Source: CAZJBP01 sp964544115 (lineage in GTDB: Bacteria > Verrucomicrobiota > Kiritimatiellia > UBA8416 > JADHWI01). Taken from it: a stretch of DNA of 6,047 nucleotides. A program made the position numbers and the translations under genes. Below the pieces are notes generated by a model. That model saw only the letters and a program-made list of their open reading frames with translations. It had not been told where the DNA came from and did no database searches. The stretch spans positions 1 through 6,047 of the forward strand of contig CAZJBP010000206.1 of NCBI GenBank assembly GCA_964544115.1, in the 5' to 3' direction. Positions within the stretch are counted from its first letter, which is position 1, and each line of letters opens with the position of its first letter. Positions 5,763-6,047 of this stretch are shown one piece after another.

Positions 5763-6047
5763 ATGGCGATGCGCAAGTCTATATGGGGGGCGGCCTTCAT
5801 CGCGGTCGTGGGGCTTGCGGGACTCGCGGTGTTCTTGCTCCTTCAGGGTGAGAAGAGCGGCGCCCCTGGCCACGAAGCATCGCCCACAATCCGCCCCGAG
5901 TCACAGCCGTCCGGCACGTCTTCGAACGTGTCCCAGCCGGCTTCGGTCAACAAGCCGATTGGCGGGGAGACGCCAGAGCCCCACTCGCGCGCCCTGATGC
6001 GCGAGATCCGGCGGCTGGCCCCGTCGCCGGCCGTGCGGCTCGTCGCG
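5763..6047 (+). CDS. Signal-anchored protein, 3' end outside window
   Basis: 95 codons run open to the right edge. The product starts MAMRKSIWG, continues with one long hydrophobic helix (about residues 9-27, ending VFLLLQ), then GEKSGAP and a Ser/Pro-rich linker (about 30-75), and then a basic stretch MREIRRLAPSPAVRLV. This is the layout of an inner-membrane anchor or signal peptide followed by a flexible linker to a periplasmic domain that lies beyond the window. The helix could instead be a cleaved signal, but no clear AxA site follows it. ATG 5763 is favoured by AAGGGGGGG upstream; ATG 5769 is also possible, and ATG 5715 would add 16 residues of Gly-rich sequence. About 84% of codons end in G or C, like the 5258 remnant and unlike the genes to the left. 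Function cannot be told from this part. Confidence 0.75.
   Translation, partial: MAMRKSIWGAAFIAVVGLAGLAVFLLLQGEKSGAPGHEASPTIRPESQPSGTSSNVSQPASVNKPIGGETPEPHSRALMREIRRLAPSPAVRLVA

Noticed and set aside
5225..5800. Minus-strand open frame of 191 codons
   Set aside because: It is antisense to the 5258 remnant, whose third-position G/C bias clearly points to the plus strand, and it runs into the signal anchor of the 5763 gene.
5740..5997. Plus-strand frame of 85 codons overlapping the 5763 gene
   Set aside because: The frame starting at 5763 has a ribosome binding site, a clear hydrophobic anchor and high third-position G/C; the 5740 frame is Arg/Ser-rich without structure.

Overview
The window reads as a chromosomal stretch from a GC-rich bacterium. 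The style of the genes suggests the Planctomycetota or a related group: a giant secreted parallel beta-helix protein with chlamydial Pmp-like GGA[I/V/L]/FxxN repeats, a large exported helical protein of no known family, and small membrane proteins. There is no rRNA, tRNA or universal marker gene, so the assignment is an inference. I saw no CRISPR array, RNA gene or transposase, and all supported genes lie on the + strand.

Layout. Bases 1-2699 are the 3' part of a long beta-helix gene. Its frame is open to the left edge, so its N-terminus and signal peptide lie outside the window. It carries a run of ten G (1374-1383) inside the repeat region; gaining or losing one G would truncate the protein within about 30-190 bases. 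A short gap (2700-2785) holds a plausible sigma70-type promoter and a ribosome binding site for the next gene. Bases 2786-4726 encode a 646-residue exported protein: a signal peptide, a long helical region and a C-terminal part that faintly resembles a pseudopilin globular domain. A perfect 10-bp GC-rich hairpin (4770-4795) follows and sits right against the ribosome binding site of a 130-residue membrane protein (4810-5202).

At about 5250 the character of the DNA changes. From there to the end coding sequence uses G or C in about 85-87% of third positions (hand count), against about 66% in the small membrane protein gene just before. The first thing past this boundary is a strongly coding-like frame (5258-5506) with a normal stop and no start: the C-terminal remnant of an unidentified gene. 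Then comes a 256-base intergenic region with strong, partly exclusive hairpins, and the start of a gene for a signal-anchored protein (5763 to the right edge).

How the genes work together is not clear. The first two encode exported or surface proteins and the third a membrane protein, so an envelope or surface role is the shared theme. Spacing of about 85 bases between genes, with a promoter in one gap and a hairpin in the other, argues against one tight operon. The most interesting points are the poly-G tract in a surface-type repeat protein (possible phase variation), and the composition break with a decapitated gene at its edge.
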